Assembly: GCA_963662675.2 (NCBI GenBank)
Contig: CAXXHP010000004.1
Coordinates: 992,001-1,056,000 of the forward strand
Length of the DNA stretch: 64,000 nt
Source of the DNA: G963662675 sp963662675
GTDB lineage: Bacteria; Bacteroidota; Bacteroidia; Bacteroidales; Prolixibacteraceae
Reading direction: 5' to 3'
Position 1 is the stretch's first letter. Every line of letters starts with the position of its first letter. The position numbers and the translations under genes were made by a program. This document shows, one piece after another, positions 16,379 through 24,924 of this stretch. The notes under the pieces are model-generated. The model was not told the origin of the DNA, made no database searches, and saw nothing but the letters and a program-made list of their open reading frames with translations.

Positions 16379-17359
16379 ATGAAGAATTTATATCCACTGA
16401 AATTTTCTCCCATTTTCTTGGATAAAATATGGGGTGGACAAAAAATAAAGACCGAGTTAGGAAAAGAATCGTGTAAACTCCCAGCTTGCGGTGAAAGTTG
16501 GGAAATATCTGGCGTTCAAGACCATATATCGGTTGTTAGCAATGGCTTTTTGGCTGGAAATGATCTGGAAGAGCTCATTGAAATATACATGGGCGACTTA
16601 GTTGGCGAAAAAGTTTTTAAGACGTTTGGCATTGAGTTTCCCTTATTGATTAAATTCATTGATGCAAATGCCGACTTATCGGTTCAGGTACACCCGAATG
16701 ATGTGTTGGCAAAAAATCGGCATCAGGCTTTTGGCAAAACAGAATTATGGTATGTCATTCAGGCTGACGAAGATGCTATGCTGACCACTGGTTTTAATCA
16801 ACCCGTCAACGTAGAAACATTTCACAAAAAACAAGAGGAAGAAACGTTGACCGATATCCTAAACTATGTGAATGTTAAATCTGGAGAAGCATATTTCATT
16901 CCTGCAGGAACAATTCATTCAATTGGGAAAGGAGTTTTACTAACTGAAATTCAGCAAACATCTGATGTTACTTATCGGATTTTTGACTACGATCGCTTGG
17001 ATGCCAATGGCAACAAACGGGAACTCCACAATGAGCTGGCTATAGATGCTATAGACTTCTCTACTCCTAAAAGCTACAAAAAAGACTTCACCACAGAACT
17101 AAATAAAAGTAATGAAATCGTAAAATGCGATTACTTTACAACAAACCTAATTGAATTGGATAGCGAATTAGATAAAGATATTTATGAATTTGATTCATTC
17201 GCAACCTATATTTGCATTGAAGGTACCTGCAAAATATCTTGTGCTAATTCTGAGGAAACAATCACAAGAGGTGAAACAATACTTATACCTGCAATAATCA
17301 ATCAGTTTAAACTGAAACCTCTTACCAAAAGTGCAAAACTACTGGAAGTACATTTATAA
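16379..17359 (+). CDS. manA: Mannose-6-phosphate isomerase, class I
   Basis: A 326-residue cytoplasmic cupin enzyme that interconverts fructose-6-phosphate and mannose-6-phosphate, linking glycolysis to GDP-mannose synthesis. Zinc ligands are visible: Gln103 and His105 in VQVHPND, Glu122 in KTELWY and His180 in AGTIHSIG. The length fits the short type. It is followed two bases later by engB. It is not part of the distant PUL. Confidence 0.94.
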   Translation: MKNLYPLKFSPIFLDKIWGGQKIKTELGKESCKLPACGESWEISGVQDHISVVSNGFLAGNDLEELIEIYMGDLVGEKVFKTFGIEFPLLIKFIDANADLSVQVHPNDVLAKNRHQAFGKTELWYVIQADEDAMLTTGFNQPVNVETFHKKQEEETLTDILNYVNVKSGEAYFIPAGTIHSIGKGVLLTEIQQTSDVTYRIFDYDRLDANGNKRELHNELAIDAIDFSTPKSYKKDFTTELNKSNEIVKCDYFTTNLIELDSELDKDIYEFDSFATYICIEGTCKISCANSEETITRGETILIPAIINQFKLKPLTKSAKLLEVHL

Positions 17360-17361
17360 TT

Positions 17362-17964
17362 ATGGAGATAAAAACTGCCCGATTTTTAATGAGTAATTCC
17401 AACGTGCAAAAATGCCCAGATCCCGATCGTCCGGAATATGCATTCATTGGCCGTTCAAATGTTGGTAAGTCTTCATTAATAAACATGATCACCAACCACA
17501 AAAAACTGGCGAAGACATCTTCTCGTCCCGGAAAAACTCAGCTAATTAATCACTTTGTAATAAATGACGACTGGTACTTGGTTGATCTACCAGGCTATGG
17601 ATATGCCAAAATTTCAAAAACTGAACGAGATAAATTTCAGGCATATATTATTGACTACATTGAAAAACGGGAGAACTTATATTGTCTCTTTGTTCTGATT
17701 GACTCCAGATTAGCTCCTCAAAAAATCGACATAGAATTTATTACCTGGCTTGGAGAGAAACGTGTCCCTTTTGCTATTGTTTTTACAAAAACGGATAAGC
17801 TAGGTAAAAATCAGTTGGCAAGTCATGTTGCTCATTATAAAAGAGAGTTAAAAAAAGAATGGGGCGAGTTGCCTGATGTATTTTTAAGTTCGTCAGAAAC
17901 AGGTCTGGGAAAAAAAGAGATACTTGATTTCATAAACAACACACAGACAGCTTCTTCAAAATAA
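17362..17964 (+). CDS. engB: Ribosome biogenesis GTPase EngB/YsxC
   Basis: A 200-residue GTPase of large-subunit assembly. G1 is GRSNVGKSS, G2 lies in SSRPGKTQ, G3 is DLPGYGYAK, and G4 is FTKTDK, with G5 near SSSETGLGK. Its start lies two bases after the manA stop. Downstream there is a 144-base gap before the molybdoenzyme gene, in which I see no terminator or promoter of good quality. Confidence 0.96.
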   Translation: MEIKTARFLMSNSNVQKCPDPDRPEYAFIGRSNVGKSSLINMITNHKKLAKTSSRPGKTQLINHFVINDDWYLVDLPGYGYAKISKTERDKFQAYIIDYIEKRENLYCLFVLIDSRLAPQKIDIEFITWLGEKRVPFAIVFTKTDKLGKNQLASHVAHYKRELKKEWGELPDVFLSSSETGLGKKEILDFINNTQTASSK

Positions 17965-18108
17965 AAGTCATTATTCTTTTTCCGGCACTAAATTTTATCC
18001 GTTGTGTCAAGAAACACACAAAAGATAAAACCTCATACAACATCCCCGATAGATTTTTTTTTAGTTTTATGATCTTCTTTCAAAAACTAAAAATCAACAC
18101 TATCACCA

Positions 18109-20592
18109 ATGGGTAAAAAAAATATTAAAACGGTTAAGACAACCACATGGTCAGCAGGTCCTGGTTGCCACGGGGGATGTGGCGTGATTGCCCACATTGA
18201 AGACGGAAAGCTCACTAAAATAGAAGGAGATCCTGACCATCCCATGAATAAAGGACGTCTTTGTTCCCGGTGCCTTGCCATGACTCAATACACTTACCAC
18301 CCCAACCGACTGAAACAACCTATGAAGCGAGTTGGAGAACGTGGAGAAGACAAATGGGAAAAGATTTCCTGGGATGAAGCCTTTGATCTTGTAGAAGAAA
18401 AATTTGGAGACATACGCGAAGAACACGGAGCAGAGAGTGTCGTATTTTCGATGGGCACCGGTCGTGACGTTGGCCCCTGGATCAGTATGCTAGCATACGC
18501 CTTCGGCAGTCCGAACGTATCGTTTTCCATGAGTGGAAATGGGTGCTATACCCCTAGGATCGTAGCCTCTGAAACAGTCCTTGGCGATTATTGCGTATTT
18601 GATGGAGGCCAATGGATGCCTAAAGGACATGATGATGAGAGATACGAAGTACCTGAAACAATCGTAGTATGGGGATATAACATTGCCTCATCCTGTCCTG
18701 ATAATATCTTCGGACACTGGGTCATTGACCTGATGAAAAAAGGGGCAAAACTCATCACCATTGACCCTCGACTTACCTGGTTTGCATCACGCTCCGACAA
18801 ATGGCTACAACTAAGACCAGGAACAGATGGTGCACTGGCAATGGGATTTCTCAACATTGTAATTCAGGAAGAATTATACAATAAAGATTTTGTAAAAAAT
18901 TGGACTAACGCCCCCCATCTTGTAAGAGAAGATACCGGAAAACTTCTTTGCGGAAATGACATAGAAATAGATGGATTAGCTGAAGATTATGTGGTTTGGC
19001 ATAAGGACAAAAATTGTCCGGTAGTATGGAATTCCGAAAAAGTAGAATACAAAGATGCTGTTCCATCTCCTGCCCTCGAAGGCGAATATCAGGTAACACT
19101 AAAAGACGGAACACTTGTTAAAGCAATACCGGTTTGGACAAAATTCTGCGAAGAAGCAGCGAAATATCCGGTTGAAAAAGTTGCCAAAATTACCATGCTC
19201 AAGGAAAAGGATATTATCGAGGCAGCACGGATGTACGCCAAGAGCAAACCAGCCACCATTCAATGGGGTTTGGCAATCGACTCCACTCCTGGCATGACTC
19301 CTACTGCAACTGCCATTGCTGCCCTTTGGTGCATCACAGGTAACCTTGACGTGCCAGGCGGAAACGTCATTGCCCGCCATGCACATGATGCTGTGGCATA
19401 TGCACTCCCCGGTGCGAAAGGAGTTATCAAGCTTGCCTCAAAGGAAATTGACAAAAAACGTATCGGCTACGAAGAATACGGCCCCTTCCGTCAGTTTGTT
19501 TGGAGAACCCAGACAGACAAAATGCTCGACCAGATGTTTACTGCCGATCCATACCCTATCAAAGGCATGTGGGTACAATGCTGTAACCTCATTGGTGGTA
19601 TTGGGTATGATCCTGCCCGCTGGATCAAAGCCTTGAAGAAACTAGATTTCATGGTGGTGGTTGATATTTTCATGACCCCGACATGCCAAATGGCCGACCT
19701 AGTGCTTCCGGCAACGACATTCCTTGAAAAGGACAGTATACGAAGCTGGTGGGTTCCACTGCAAACCATCAATAAAGCAATGACCGTTGAAGGCTGCAAG
19801 TCCGATGCTGAAATCAACTTCGAGCTAGCAAAACGTTTCGACCCGAACTTAAAATGGAACTCTGTACATGAGCTGTTTGATGACATCCTAAAACCCTCAG
19901 GGATGACCTTTGAGCAACTGAAAGAAAAAGGATGGGAAATTCCTCCTGATGGACACCCAAGCGCTCCATACAGAAGACACGAAAGAGGCCTTTTACGTGA
20001 AGATAAGAAACCAGGATTTCAAACGCCTTCAGGAAAAGTAGAGCTTTACTCTACGCTTCGTGAGGAATGGGGCCTTGATCCCCTACCTCACTTCGAGGAA
20101 CCTCCCTTTACTCCTGTTACGCGTCCTGATCTGGCTAAAGAATATCCATTAATTCTATCAACAGGAAGACGGTCACCCGTTTATTTCTGCTCGGAACACA
20201 GAAACATTCCTTGGCTTCGGGACATTGATCCTGATCCGGTACTGGAAATCCATCCTGATACAGCAAAATCAATAAATGTTTCCAATGGCGAATGGGTTTG
20301 GGTAGAAAACTGGCTTGGAAAATGCAAGCTCAAAGCTAAAGTATCTCCAATTGTTCCCAGATGGATGGTTATGGCAGCATATGGTTGGTGGTTCCCTGAA
20401 AAACCGGGCGCTGAACCATCGCTTTACGGTCTGTGGGAATCTAACATCAACCAACTCATCCCAATGGGTTCTCAAGGGAAAGATGGTCTGGGAGCACCTA
20501 CAAAACAGCTACTATGCAAGGTATACAAAGTTGGAGAAGAAAGTGTCAACAATGTAAAGGAAGAAAACGGTGCACTAAAAAACGTTAAGTGA
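18109..20592 (+). CDS. Molybdopterin oxidoreductase, DMSO-reductase superfamily
   Basis: An 827-residue catalytic subunit with bis-molybdopterin binding. Visible blocks are CHGGC (Cys20, Cys24) with KGRLCSRC (Cys52, Cys55) for an N-terminal Fe-S cluster, RPGTDGALAMG at 236-246, and the C-terminal cofactor domain after about residue 690 (LILSTGRRSPVYF). Gly17 stands where the first cluster cysteine of the usual C-x2-C-x3-C-xn-C motif is expected. Cys146 in SGNGCYTPR is where the metal ligand commonly lies. No twin-arginine signal is present, so it is probably cytoplasmic. The pattern is nearest to acetylene hydratase, transhydroxylase and catechol dehydroxylase relatives rather than nitrate or formate enzymes; the substrate is unknown. 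The Fe-S subunit gene follows by 43 bases. By eye its base composition is richer in G+C than the neighbours, which suggests transfer. Confidence 0.88.
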   Translation: MGKKNIKTVKTTTWSAGPGCHGGCGVIAHIEDGKLTKIEGDPDHPMNKGRLCSRCLAMTQYTYHPNRLKQPMKRVGERGEDKWEKISWDEAFDLVEEKFGDIREEHGAESVVFSMGTGRDVGPWISMLAYAFGSPNVSFSMSGNGCYTPRIVASETVLGDYCVFDGGQWMPKGHDDERYEVPETIVVWGYNIASSCPDNIFGHWVIDLMKKGAKLITIDPRLTWFASRSDKWLQLRPGTDGALAMGFLNIVIQEELYNKDFVKNWTNAPHLVREDTGKLLCGNDIEIDGLAEDYVVWHKDKNCPVVWNSEKVEYKDAVPSPALEGEYQVTLKDGTLVKAIPVWTKFCEEAAKYPVEKVAKITMLKEKDIIEAARMYAKSKPATIQWGLAIDSTPGMTPTATAIAALWCITGNLDVPGGNVIARHAHDAVAYALPGAKGVIKLASKEIDKKRIGYEEYGPFRQFVWRTQTDKMLDQMFTADPYPIKGMWVQCCNLIGGIGYDPARWIKALKKLDFMVVVDIFMTPTCQMADLVLPATTFLEKDSIRSWWVPLQTINKAMTVEGCKSDAEINFELAKRFDPNLKWNSVHELFDDILKPSGMTFEQLKEKGWEIPPDGHPSAPYRRHERGLLREDKKPGFQTPSGKVELYSTLREEWGLDPLPHFEEPPFTPVTRPDLAKEYPLILSTGRRSPVYFCSEHRNIPWLRDIDPDPVLEIHPDTAKSINVSNGEWVWVENWLGKCKLKAKVSPIVPRWMVMAAYGWWFPEKPGAEPSLYGLWESNINQLIPMGSQGKDGLGAPTKQLLCKVYKVGEESVNNVKEENGALKNVK

Positions 20593-20635
20593 TAACAGCC
20601 AAAAATTAAAAACCAAGGACATAAATAGAGATATT

Positions 20636-20989
20636 ATGACAAAAAAACCGGAATATGGTCTACTCATAGATTATGAATACTGTACAGGATGCTATGCCTG
20701 CCAGGTTGCCTGCGCTCAGGAATACAAATGGCCTGCCGGAATGGGGGGAATCCGGGTGATGGAAATCGTAGAAAATCTGCCTCGAGACAAACAATACTTA
20801 AAGTTTATGCCCATTCCTACTGAACTGTGCGTTTTATGCCATGGACGGACATCAAAGGGCAAGCAGCCAGCCTGCGTGCAAACCTGCATGGCCGCCTGCA
20901 TGAAGTATGGGAAAATTGAAGATTTGGCCAAGGAAATAACAAAATCAAAAATGGTTCTCTGGGCACCAAGGGCTTCATCAAAAAACTAA
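20636..20989 (+). CDS. Short two-cluster ferredoxin subunit of the molybdoenzyme
   Basis: A 117-residue protein with two 4Fe-4S motifs. Cys16, 19, 22 and 26 form CTGCYACQVAC, and a second set starts at CVLCHG and continues with PACVQTCMAAC. DmsB-type subunits are usually near 200 residues with four clusters, so this is a short form. It has no signal peptide and no membrane-anchor gene follows; the pair ends at a strong terminator. I infer that it passes electrons between the large subunit and a soluble donor. Confidence 0.88.
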   Translation: MTKKPEYGLLIDYEYCTGCYACQVACAQEYKWPAGMGGIRVMEIVENLPRDKQYLKFMPIPTELCVLCHGRTSKGKQPACVQTCMAACMKYGKIEDLAKEITKSKMVLWAPRASSKN

Positions 20990-21004
20990 AATTATTCACC
21001 TAAC

Positions 21005-21050
21005 AAAGAGCGGTTGATCACCTCCACAAGTACGATCCTCCGCTCTTTCT
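21005..21050 (+). terminator. Terminator of the molybdoenzyme pair
   Basis: Stem AAAGAGCGG/CCGCTCTTT (21005-21013 with 21040-21048) followed by CTATTTT. From 21051 to 21330 I see nothing further that I can name. Confidence 0.8.
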
Positions 21051-21330
21051 ATTTTCAGCAAAAAAACGCCAATCCTCTTAAACAGCCCTCTTAACCGATA
21101 CTAAACATTTCCTGCTTCAACAAAAGATCATCTGATTTATTAAGCGACATTTCCAATCAGGCCAAAAAAGTAATTTGAATAGAATTTCAACAACGAATGG
21201 AAAAACAACGAACGAAAACAATATTTTCTTAAAACTGACCACCAATACCTTAAAGGAAAACAACCTTGTTTCTTCGTCTAAAAAAGAATAACTTGGAATC
21301 TTTATTTTCATGATATATTAAAGATTTGTT

Positions 21331-21338
21331 TACCTTTG
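21331..21338 (+). promoter_or_regulatory. Promoter -7 box of prs
   Basis: TACCTTTG matches TAnnTTTG and lies 38 bases upstream of the prs ATG. No TTG is present at -33. Confidence 0.45.
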
Positions 21339-21376
21339 CGCGCAATTCCAGAGGGTCTAAATTTAAAATAGAAAAT

Positions 21377-22315
21377 ATGGGAAAAAAAGCCCCCCTTAAA
21401 ATCTTTACAGGTACCGCTACTAAGTATTTAACAACAAAAATTTGCGGCAGTGTTGGCATTGAAATGGGCAAATCGTCCTGTCCGGTGTTTGCAGACGGAG
21501 AATTCGAACCTTGTTATGAGGAAACAATTCGAGGCTCTCATGTATTTATCGTGCAATCAACATTTCCAACTGCAGACAATTTATTGGAGTTGTTACTAAT
21601 GGTAGATGCAGCAAAACGTGCTTCAGCTCATCAAATTATTGCTGTGATCCCGTATTTTGGGTATGCACGTCAGGATAGAAAAGATAAACCACGTGTTTCT
21701 ATTGGTGCCAAACTGGTAGCTGATTTACTTTCTGCATCTGGAGTAAACAGAATTATCACGATGGACCTGCATGCTGATCAGATTCAGGGGTTCTTTAACG
21801 TACCTGTAGATCATCTATTTGCTTCAGCATTATTTATTCCCCACATCAAAAAAATGGGATTGCGTGATATCGTAATTGCTTCGCCTGATGTAGGTGGCAC
21901 AAAAAGAGCCAATACATATGCTCGCTTATTGGGTACAGACATGGTAATCTGTCATAAATCAAGAGCTAAAGCAAATGTAATTGAGAGCATGACATTAATC
22001 GGTGACGTTCGTGACAAAGATGTGATTATTGTAGATGACTTAATTGACACTGCTGGAACAATTACAAAAGCTGCCGGACTAATGATTAAAGAAGGAGCTA
22101 ATTCAGTTCGCGCTTTCGCAGCACACGGTCTATTATCTGAACCCGCCTACGAACGTATCGAAAACTCAGCATTGCAAGAAATATTTTTCACCGATTCAAT
22201 TCCTCCCAAAAAGGAATCATCAAAGATTAAGTATATTTCAACTGCTGAAGCTTTTGGGGAAGCCATTCAGCGAGTACATAAAAATGAGTCAATCAGTACA
22301 TTATTTTATAAGTAA
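21377..22315 (+). CDS. prs: Ribose-phosphate pyrophosphokinase
   Basis: A 312-residue cytoplasmic enzyme that makes PRPP from ribose-5-phosphate and ATP. It shows the family blocks FADGEFEPCYEETIRG, YFGYARQDRKDKPRVSIGAK, the metal site MDLHADQIQGFF and the PRPP loop VIIVDDLIDTAGTI. ATG at 21377 (MGKKAPLKIFTG) is taken as start; the 17 extra codons upstream lie across the promoter box region and match nothing in the family. It is monocistronic or cotranscribed with rplY, which has its own promoter box. Confidence 0.96.
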   Translation: MGKKAPLKIFTGTATKYLTTKICGSVGIEMGKSSCPVFADGEFEPCYEETIRGSHVFIVQSTFPTADNLLELLLMVDAAKRASAHQIIAVIPYFGYARQDRKDKPRVSIGAKLVADLLSASGVNRIITMDLHADQIQGFFNVPVDHLFASALFIPHIKKMGLRDIVIASPDVGGTKRANTYARLLGTDMVICHKSRAKANVIESMTLIGDVRDKDVIIVDDLIDTAGTITKAAGLMIKEGANSVRAFAAHGLLSEPAYERIENSALQEIFFTDSIPPKKESSKIKYISTAEAFGEAIQRVHKNESISTLFYK

Positions 22316-22320
22316 TTTTA

Positions 22321-22328
22321 TATCTTTG
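22321..22328 (+). promoter_or_regulatory. Promoter -7 box and leader of rplY
   Basis: TATCTTTG fits TAnnTTTG, giving a leader of about 95 bases. The leader contains a 6-bp hairpin CCCTTT/AAAGGG (22372-22389) whose role is unknown. Confidence 0.4.
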
Positions 22329-22429
22329 CCCCGCTTTTTCCATACGGCATGAATGTTATGTATGCTGTTTGCCCTTTCATCGAAAAGGGAGGACTGAGAA
22401 CCATAATTAAAAATTAAAAATTCATTAAA

Positions 22430-23005
22430 ATGAAAGCAGTAGAAATTAAAGGCTCACTAAGAGCTAGTTTAGGTAAAAAGAATGCGAAAGAATTAAGAGC
22501 TGAAGAAAAAGTACCTTGTGTACTTTACGGTGGTGAAGAGCCAATCCATTTTCAAGCTGAAGCATCTGAATTTCGTAAAGTAGTTTACACTCCAAATGTA
22601 TATTTAATCGACTTAAATATTGATGGAACTACTCACAAAGCAATTATACAAGACATTCAATTCCACCCAGTGGAAGAACAAATATTACACATTGACTTCT
22701 TACAAATTTCTGATGAAAAGCCAGTGAAAATTGAAGTTCCTGTGAAAGTTGAAGGTTATGCAAAAGGTATGCGCTCCGGTGGTAAAATGAAATTAAACCT
22801 TCGCCGACTAAAAGTGAAAGGTCTTGTAAAAGACATCCCTGATACGATAGCTGTAAATATTACCGAACTAGAACTTGGACAAAGTGTAAAGGTAAATGAG
22901 ATTGAAGTAAAGAACCTTGAATTATTGAACTCAAAATCTATCCCAGTTGTTTCAGTAATGATTACAAGGGCTGCACGTGCAGCAATGAATGCTTCAGGCG
23001 AGTAA
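22430..23005 (+). CDS. rplY: 50S ribosomal protein L25/Ctc
   Basis: A 191-residue long-form L25, which binds 5S rRNA. The N-terminal L25 domain has KEKVPCVLYGG-like sequence (EEKVPCVLYGGEEPIHF), and the C-terminal beta domain carries FLQISDEKPVKIEVPVKVEG. The long form is normal in Bacteroidota. It is followed by pth, a common pairing, 24 bases downstream. Confidence 0.95.
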   Translation: MKAVEIKGSLRASLGKKNAKELRAEEKVPCVLYGGEEPIHFQAEASEFRKVVYTPNVYLIDLNIDGTTHKAIIQDIQFHPVEEQILHIDFLQISDEKPVKIEVPVKVEGYAKGMRSGGKMKLNLRRLKVKGLVKDIPDTIAVNITELELGQSVKVNEIEVKNLELLNSKSIPVVSVMITRAARAAMNASGE

Positions 23006-23029
23006 TAGCACTGATACAAATTACATCAC

Positions 23030-23596
23030 ATGAAATATCTTATAACTGGATTAGGTAATCCGGGGAAAGAATACGAAAATACCCGACATAACATCGGGTT
23101 TAAAATATTGGACGCTCTAGCAGATGCGTCCAATATTTCTTTTAGCGATAAGCGTTATGGGTATATTGCAGAATATAAATATAAAGCCCGAACATTTATT
23201 TTGCTAAAACCAACCACCTACATGAACTTAAGTGGTAAAGCTGTAAATTATTGGCTAAAACAAGAAAAAATACCTTTTGAAAATCTTCTTGTTTTAACCG
23301 ATGACCTAGCCCTACCCTTCGGGACTCTTCGTCTGCGCGAAAAGGGTGGTGACGCAGGCCACAATGGGCTCAAAAACATCACCGAAACAACAGGAAGGAA
23401 CGATTTCTCAAGACTTCGTTTTGGCATTGGCGATAATTTCAGGCGTGGCCAACAAGTAGACTATGTTTTGAACGAATGGGACAAAAATGAAGATGCTGAA
23501 CTTGCAGAAAAGATAGATACTTGCATAAAAATCATACAAAGCTATGGAACCATAGGTGTTCAGCGTACCATGAACGAGTTTAACAAACGAAAATAG
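23030..23596 (+). CDS. pth: Peptidyl-tRNA hydrolase
   Basis: A 188-residue enzyme that frees tRNA from peptidyl-tRNA dropped by ribosomes. It begins MKYLITGLGNPGKEYENTRHN, with Asn and His of the active site in NTRHNIG, then PTTYMNLSG and DDLALPFGTLRLREKGGDAGHNGLK. Length is typical. It is part of a closely spaced run rplY-pth-S4-DUF4924. Confidence 0.97.
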   Translation: MKYLITGLGNPGKEYENTRHNIGFKILDALADASNISFSDKRYGYIAEYKYKARTFILLKPTTYMNLSGKAVNYWLKQEKIPFENLLVLTDDLALPFGTLRLREKGGDAGHNGLKNITETTGRNDFSRLRFGIGDNFRRGQQVDYVLNEWDKNEDAELAEKIDTCIKIIQSYGTIGVQRTMNEFNKRK

Positions 23597-23597
23597 C

Positions 23598-23978
23598 ATG
23601 GACAACCAGATACGTGTAGATAAATGGCTCTGGGCAGTACGAATTTTTAAAACCCGGAGCATTGCTTCCGAAGCCTGCAAAAAAGGCAAGGTTCTGATTG
23701 ATGATATACCGGCCAAATCTTCAAGGGTTATAAAAACCGGAGACATCATTCAAGTAAAAAAGTCACCAATAACATACTCTTATAAAGTATTGCAGCTAAC
23801 CGGCAAACGCATGGGTGCCAAGTTAGTTCCCGATTTTATGGTTGATGTGACACCAAAAAAGGAGCTTGAGATTTTGGAAATGCAAAAAAACATGAATTGG
23901 CTTCAACGTGAACGGGGAACCGGCAGACCTACAAAAAAAGACCGTCGGGATTTAAATGAATTCTTTGAATCTGAATAG
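23598..23978 (+). CDS. S4-domain RNA-binding protein, Hsp15-like
   Basis: A 126-residue protein whose N-terminal S4 domain reads RVDKWLWAVRIFKTRSIASEAC followed by GKVLIDDIPAKSSRVIKTGD. This is the pattern of Hsp15 (HslR), which rescues stalled 50S subunits carrying nascent chains. The basic tail GRPTKKDRRDLNEF is common in the family. It starts one base after the pth stop, which fits a role in ribosome rescue. Confidence 0.9.
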   Translation: MDNQIRVDKWLWAVRIFKTRSIASEACKKGKVLIDDIPAKSSRVIKTGDIIQVKKSPITYSYKVLQLTGKRMGAKLVPDFMVDVTPKKELEILEMQKNMNWLQRERGTGRPTKKDRRDLNEFFESE

Positions 23979-23980
23979 AT

Positions 23981-24523
23981 ATGCTTATTGCACAAAATAA
24001 ACGAAAATCAAACCTTGCTGAATACATACTTTACCTTTGGCAAATTGAAGACTTACTCCGAGCACTGGATTTTGATCTTGACAAAGTGGGAAAAACTATT
24101 GTTGCAGGGTTTGAAGCCGATGATGAAACAAGTTTGGAGATATATCAATGGTATAAAAATTTAGTTTTAATGATGCAGAAGGAACAGGTCACAAAAAAAG
24201 GGCATGTTCAATTCCTAACAAATTTGGTCGATGATTTTTATCGCTTCCATACCCGATTGTTACAAACTTCTAACGACACAAAATATCTTGCTCTATACCA
24301 GGTTGCCCATCCTCTAATCGAAGAATTTAAGCAAAAAAGCAATGAGGAAGATGCCAATGAAATACATGTTGCTCTTCAAGCTCTTTACAGTATCATGCTC
24401 TTAAAATTGCAACACAAAACGATTAGCCCTCCTACTGAAAAGGCCATAAATCATATAAGTAAACTTATAGGGCATCTAACAGCAAGATATCATCAATACG
24501 AAGATGGTGAATTTGAAATTTAG
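23981..24523 (+). CDS. DUF4924 family protein
   Basis: A 180-residue, all-helical, soluble protein with NLAEYILYLWQIEDLLRALDFD near the N-terminus and EIHVALQALYSIMLLKLQ near the C-terminus, matching the Bacteroidota DUF4924 family. Function unknown. It starts two bases after the S4 gene, so it belongs to the translation-related operon, and it overlaps the convergent DCC gene by four bases. Confidence 0.85.
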   Translation: MLIAQNKRKSNLAEYILYLWQIEDLLRALDFDLDKVGKTIVAGFEADDETSLEIYQWYKNLVLMMQKEQVTKKGHVQFLTNLVDDFYRFHTRLLQTSNDTKYLALYQVAHPLIEEFKQKSNEEDANEIHVALQALYSIMLLKLQHKTISPPTEKAINHISKLIGHLTARYHQYEDGEFEI

Positions 24524-24924
24524 ATAAAACGCTTGCGATCCTCCTCTTTTGGTATCATACAAGTGCTTCGTTTGCCAAACCAACGAAAACGGTTTTTAGC
24601 AATCCACTTATACATCTGATCTCTCCATTTTAAAGGAATAATTTGAAATATCTTCAACAAACGAAAACCACCACCCAGGTGTTCCGCAATTCTCAACACA
24701 GCCGCAGAACGAATGTAACATGCATCTGATTCAACCAAAATGACGGAATTCGCTAACTCCGGCAGGTGATATTTTTCCTTCCAAAAAGCTCCGGATTCAC
24801 TACTTAGTGATGTAAACAAGAAAACCTTATTTTTATCAAATCTCAGAACAGTACGAACCGTCCAACTGCATAAATTACAATACCCATCAAAAAGAACAAT
24901 ACTTTTCCCATCGGGTATTTGCAT
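24520..24924 (-). CDS. DCC-family thiol-disulfide oxidoreductase-like protein
   Basis: A 134-residue protein of DUF393. The N-terminal VLFDGYCNLCSWTVR holds the redox-like C16-x2-C19 pair that names the family, and RSAAVLRIAEHLGG is the second conserved block. The reaction is not established. Its start overlaps the amidase stop by one base, so the two genes are cotranscribed. Confidence 0.87.
   Translation of the reverse strand: MQIPDGKSIVLFDGYCNLCSWTVRTVLRFDKNKVFLFTSLSSESGAFWKEKYHLPELANSVILVESDACYIRSAAVLRIAEHLGGGFRLLKIFQIIPLKWRDQMYKWIAKNRFRWFGKRSTCMIPKEEDRKRFI

Noticed and set aside
18109..20592. Formate dehydrogenase or periplasmic nitrate reductase
   Set aside because: No Tat signal, no selenocysteine or family-specific active-site block, and the cluster motif differs at its first position.
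21051..21330. A possible small gene between the molybdoenzyme terminator and prs
   Set aside because: Only short frames rich in Lys/Asn/Phe without a family pattern; most likely a non-coding gap.
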